Assembly: GCF_001426265.1 (NCBI RefSeq)
Contig: NZ_LMDG01000014.1
Location: 21,941 to 85,940 of the forward strand
Length of the DNA stretch: 64,000 bases
Direction of reading: 5' to 3'
Source of the DNA: Rhizobium sp. Root1220
GTDB lineage: Bacteria; Pseudomonadota; Alphaproteobacteria; Rhizobiales; Rhizobiaceae
The position numbers and the translations under genes were made by a program. The notes beneath the pieces were generated by a model. It was not told where the DNA came from. It did not search any database and was given only the letters and a program-made list of their open reading frames with translations. Shown here piece by piece: positions 62,126 through 64,000 of this stretch (position 1 is its first letter; each line of letters begins with the position of its first letter).

Positions 62126-62311
62126 TCAGGCGGCCAGGAGAAAGCCGTCGTCATCCCCGCGGTTCAGGTTGCCAACCAGTTCTTCGGCCTCCTCCGCCGT
62201 GAGCATATCCATGACAAAACCGTCGATCAGCGCGTCCGATCCGGTGGCTGCATCGAACACCGTCCAATAGATGTTGAGGTTCTTGCGCAGGCTGTATCTT
62301 TGGGCTTCCAT
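62126..62311 (-). CDS. 61-aa small acidic protein
   Basis: The frame reads MEAQRYSLRKNLNIYWTVFD, then GFVMDMLTAEEAEELVGNLN and ends RGDDDGFLLAA. ATG 62311 follows GGAGGAA at good spacing; the upstream part of the longer frame is unsupported. A short helix and strand protein of unknown function, probably monocistronic. Confidence 0.72.
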   Translation of the reverse strand: MEAQRYSLRKNLNIYWTVFDAATGSDALIDGFVMDMLTAEEAEELVGNLNRGDDDGFLLAA

Positions 62312-62610
62312 GGGAAATTCCTCCGGCTTGGCACCCCTGCATTTGGCGGTGCGAGCTTCCTTTAGAAGATATGCATATAAAGACACGATCCGACAGCCGA
62401 AGGAATTGCGCCTGCGTATAGAGATGCTATCCGTTGGGATAGGGCGACCATACCGCAAAAAATAACGCGGAACAGGCGTCGGAACATCGCCGGCGAGGGC
62501 CGAAGGCGCTCTTAACGCGCGGCGTTGTGGCTCCGATGCAGGACGACGCCACGATATTCGTTTGAACTGAGTTGGAAGCGCTGCATAACTGAACTCATTC
62601 AGGAGGCACC

Positions 62611-62907
62611 ATGAAAAATCTGCTCTTGGCCGCTACGCTTCTGCTCCCTTCACCGTTATTCGCCGCCCCAGCTACGGAGGTGAACGCCCATGATCATACG
62701 TGCAACGAGATTGTGCAAATCATTCGCCAGAACAAGACGGTCTTTGTTCGCGTTGGCATCGGGGGGCGAAGCTTCCGCTATCCCCCGGCCAAGTGCAAGC
62801 TAGGGGACAAGCGCGGCACCACGAGCTTGCGCGATGCCGCGGGAAGGCAGTGCATCCTCGACTACGCTTGCGTCTATGATCCGGAATCGTTCTATAATTT
62901 CCGCTAG
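62611..62907 (+). CDS. Small exported cysteine-containing protein
   Basis: A 98-residue secreted protein. The signal peptide MKNLLLAATLLLPSPLFA ends at AAPA. The mature part has four cysteines (HTCNEI, AKCKLGD, QCILDYACVYD) that could form two disulfides. AGGAGG lies 5 nt before the ATG. Function unknown. It resembles small periplasmic rhizobial proteins of unassigned family. Confidence 0.8.
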   Translation: MKNLLLAATLLLPSPLFAAPATEVNAHDHTCNEIVQIIRQNKTVFVRVGIGGRSFRYPPAKCKLGDKRGTTSLRDAAGRQCILDYACVYDPESFYNFR

Positions 62908-63263
62908 CGCAGCGATCAGGTGGAACTGGCGGGTCGAGGGGAATTGTACAGCTGTTTCAGCCGAGGTCGGAGTGGAGAGATTCGAAGTCTTGAATCTTTG
63001 CATTCCATCATTGATTTTATTGTGAAAATTTACGCCATCTGCGGACCGTGTGTACCGGTGGTGTGCCCTCAGGTCAAGCTGCCCCACCGCCCATCGCGAT
63101 TGTACGGGCAGCCCTTAGATAACACCCAAACCAACTCTATGGTTGGGTTCAACGGAATTGTTCATTCCTTTAACAAATGTGCGGGTAAAAGGTCAGACTT
63201 AGAAGCCATTATTGGCCGGATCATCTGACGAACCTCGCGCTCGTAGATTGGATGGCCCGCCAA
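62908..63263. other. Intergenic stretch without a supported gene
   Basis: About 355 nt. A plus-strand frame of about 100 codons from 62920 lacks a ribosome site and family character. An ACCAAC/GTTGGG repeat near 63130 could be a weak hairpin. Nothing else is evident. Confidence 0.4.
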
Positions 63264-63512
63264 TCACAAATACTGAGCGGCATGCTTCTCAAGCGTTACC
63301 ATAGAAGGTCGCTTTTCACCTTTCCAGTTGGCCATTGCCCGCTTCAAGGCATCCCCCAGGGTCGCTGCGGTTATTCCTAACTCGCGCTCAAGGTCTTGAC
63401 GTTTTGCTGAAGCCTCCGCGAGCCGTTTGCTGGCCTCGGCTTGTTCCTTCTTCAGTAAAAGTTCGTCTGATCGCTCAAGGCGCCATGCTGTAACCCGGGT
63501 GGTAATCGCCAT
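63264..63512 (-). CDS. 82-aa coiled-coil hypothetical protein
   Basis: A charged helical protein (MAITTRVTAWRLERSDELLL, QAEASKRLAEASAKRQDLER) ending in ALKRAMANWKGEKRPSMVTL. The first 60 residues suggest a coiled coil. GGAGGACC lies just before the ATG, and it begins 33 nt after the upstream gene's stop. Function unknown. Confidence 0.6.
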   Translation of the reverse strand: MAITTRVTAWRLERSDELLLKKEQAEASKRLAEASAKRQDLERELGITAATLGDALKRAMANWKGEKRPSMVTLEKHAAQYL

Positions 63513-63545
63513 GGTCCTCCACTCTGGTTTCGAAGTCGAATGAGG

Positions 63546-63968
63546 TCATCGCAGCACTTCGAAATTTTGTTCAAGCTGCCGTATGAGGCCCTCATACGCA
63601 GCCCTGACGGCACATATCAGAATTGAATCAACGACATCATGATTGAAACGCGCATAGTGCCGATATTCGTCCCTTGGCGCGGGGTTCAGCGAACCGACAT
63701 CTCGGATGTACATTAACTCGTTAGATGCACGCCTTTGAAAATATTGCGATTCGTCCCCCATGAACCAACGGAAATCTGGAGGGCTTTCCCACACTCGGTG
63801 GGGGATCAGGTTCATGGTCGACTCGTGTCGATTGGCCCAATTGTGTTCCGACTTATCCCATCGTGCGGGATGCCAAACGACCGACAAATTATCTTTGATG
63901 GTAACCGCCCGATTGCTACCGCGTAGATTTGGCTTTGATGCGAGCGACGAGCAGCTCGTTGTCAACAA
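63546..63968 (-). CDS. Hypothetical protein, start uncertain
   Basis: An open frame of about 140 codons, containing VVWHPARWDKSEHNWANRHE, MGDESQYFQRRASNELMYIR and VVDSILICAVRAAYEGLIRQ. The last part looks like a structured helical protein. The N-terminus starts at TTG and overlaps another frame's C-terminus, so the true start may lie near residue 20-25 or at the internal MNLIPHRVW. I do not recognise the family. Confidence 0.55.
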   Translation of the reverse strand: MLTTSCSSLASKPNLRGSNRAVTIKDNLSVVWHPARWDKSEHNWANRHESTMNLIPHRVWESPPDFRWFMGDESQYFQRRASNELMYIRDVGSLNPAPRDEYRHYARFNHDVVDSILICAVRAAYEGLIRQLEQNFEVLR

Positions 63969-64000
63969 AGCTGTCTAGGAAGTCGTTCCATTCTTGGGGT
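63916..64000 (-). CDS. C-terminal end of a gene running off the right edge
   Basis: On the minus strand the frame from the window edge reads PQEWNDFLDSFVDNELLVAR, then IKAKSTR and TAG at 63916. It would be the last 27 residues of a protein whose body lies outside the window. The overlapping frame of the 63546 gene makes this call tentative; the amphipathic ending is the only evidence. Confidence 0.35.
   Translation of the reverse strand, partial: PQEWNDFLDSFVDNELLVARIKAKSTR

Noticed and set aside
1..64000. CRISPR arrays, rRNA genes, intact insertion sequences, plasmid replication origins
   Set aside because: No regularly spaced repeats, no rRNA-like stretches, no transposase motifs and no rep/par genes were seen.

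Overview
The window reads as a chromosome or chromid segment of a Rhizobiaceae alphaproteobacterium (Rhizobium, Neorhizobium, Ensifer or Agrobacterium type). The basis is the GC-rich sequence, many small rhizobial protein families (DUF982, DUF992, DUF6481-like, DUF1254), several CspA-type cold-shock genes, and three long ABC uptake operons with MalK/UgpC-type ATPases. The genus cannot be fixed from the sequence alone.

Layout. 0-2.7 kb: an RND efflux pump (membrane fusion protein plus the N-terminal part of the transporter, which runs off the left edge). 2.7-10.1 kb: a gene-poor stretch rich in decayed genes (GNAT acetyltransferase, SRAP/YedK fragment, receiver-domain fragment, a second DUF1254 gene, HAD phosphatase fragment), with an internally deleted FAD monooxygenase and one intact exported DUF1254 protein. 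10.6-13.2 kb: three TadE/TadG-type pilus-assembly genes. 13.2-21.8 kb: small conserved genes, a CorC-type exporter family protein, a DUF4239 protein, a lytic transglycosylase, a hydroxypyruvate-isomerase-like protein and a class III adenylate cyclase.

21.8-33.6 kb is the most striking block: one minus-strand run of 13 tightly packed genes. It joins a complete ABC sugar importer (binding protein, two permeases, a 69-aa membrane protein, two ATPases) to a DhaK-DhaL fusion kinase and to a complete PEP-dependent dihydroxyacetone-kinase relay in which DhaM is split into separate EIIA, HPr and EI genes, plus a small HTH-like protein and a stand-alone DhaK. Inferred role: uptake and phosphorylation of a short-chain ketose (dihydroxyacetone or a tetrulose). 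33.8-37.6 kb: a frameshifted LysR gene divergent from three SDR oxidoreductases and a VOC protein.

37.7-41.2 kb: two tRNA-Glu genes (CTC and TTC). A 16-bp near-perfect copy of the 3' end of tRNA-Glu(TTC) lies about 3.3 kb away, and a broken tyrosine integrase sits beside that tRNA. Together they outline a decayed integrated element carrying a Tat-exported DUF1254 protein. This gene and the one at 7.5 kb share a 17-bp upstream motif. 41.4-44.3 kb: M15A-like peptidase lipoprotein, glyoxalase I, a two-domain cold-shock protein and a DUF192 protein.

44.7-51 kb: mannonate dehydratase, a GntR/FCD regulator and a divergent Tat-dependent ABC importer, likely a hexuronate-type sugar-acid system. 51-53.3 kb: small protein, fatty-acid desaturase, DUF6481-like protein, CspA. 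53.7-61.7 kb: a glycerophosphodiesterase-like gene convergent with a seven-gene operon (binding protein, two permeases, ATPase, glycerophosphodiesterase, LacI regulator, inositol-monophosphatase-like enzyme). Its logic is import of a phosphodiester, cleavage, then dephosphorylation, like agrocinopine catabolism. 62.1-64 kb: small hypothetical genes, the last cut by the window edge.
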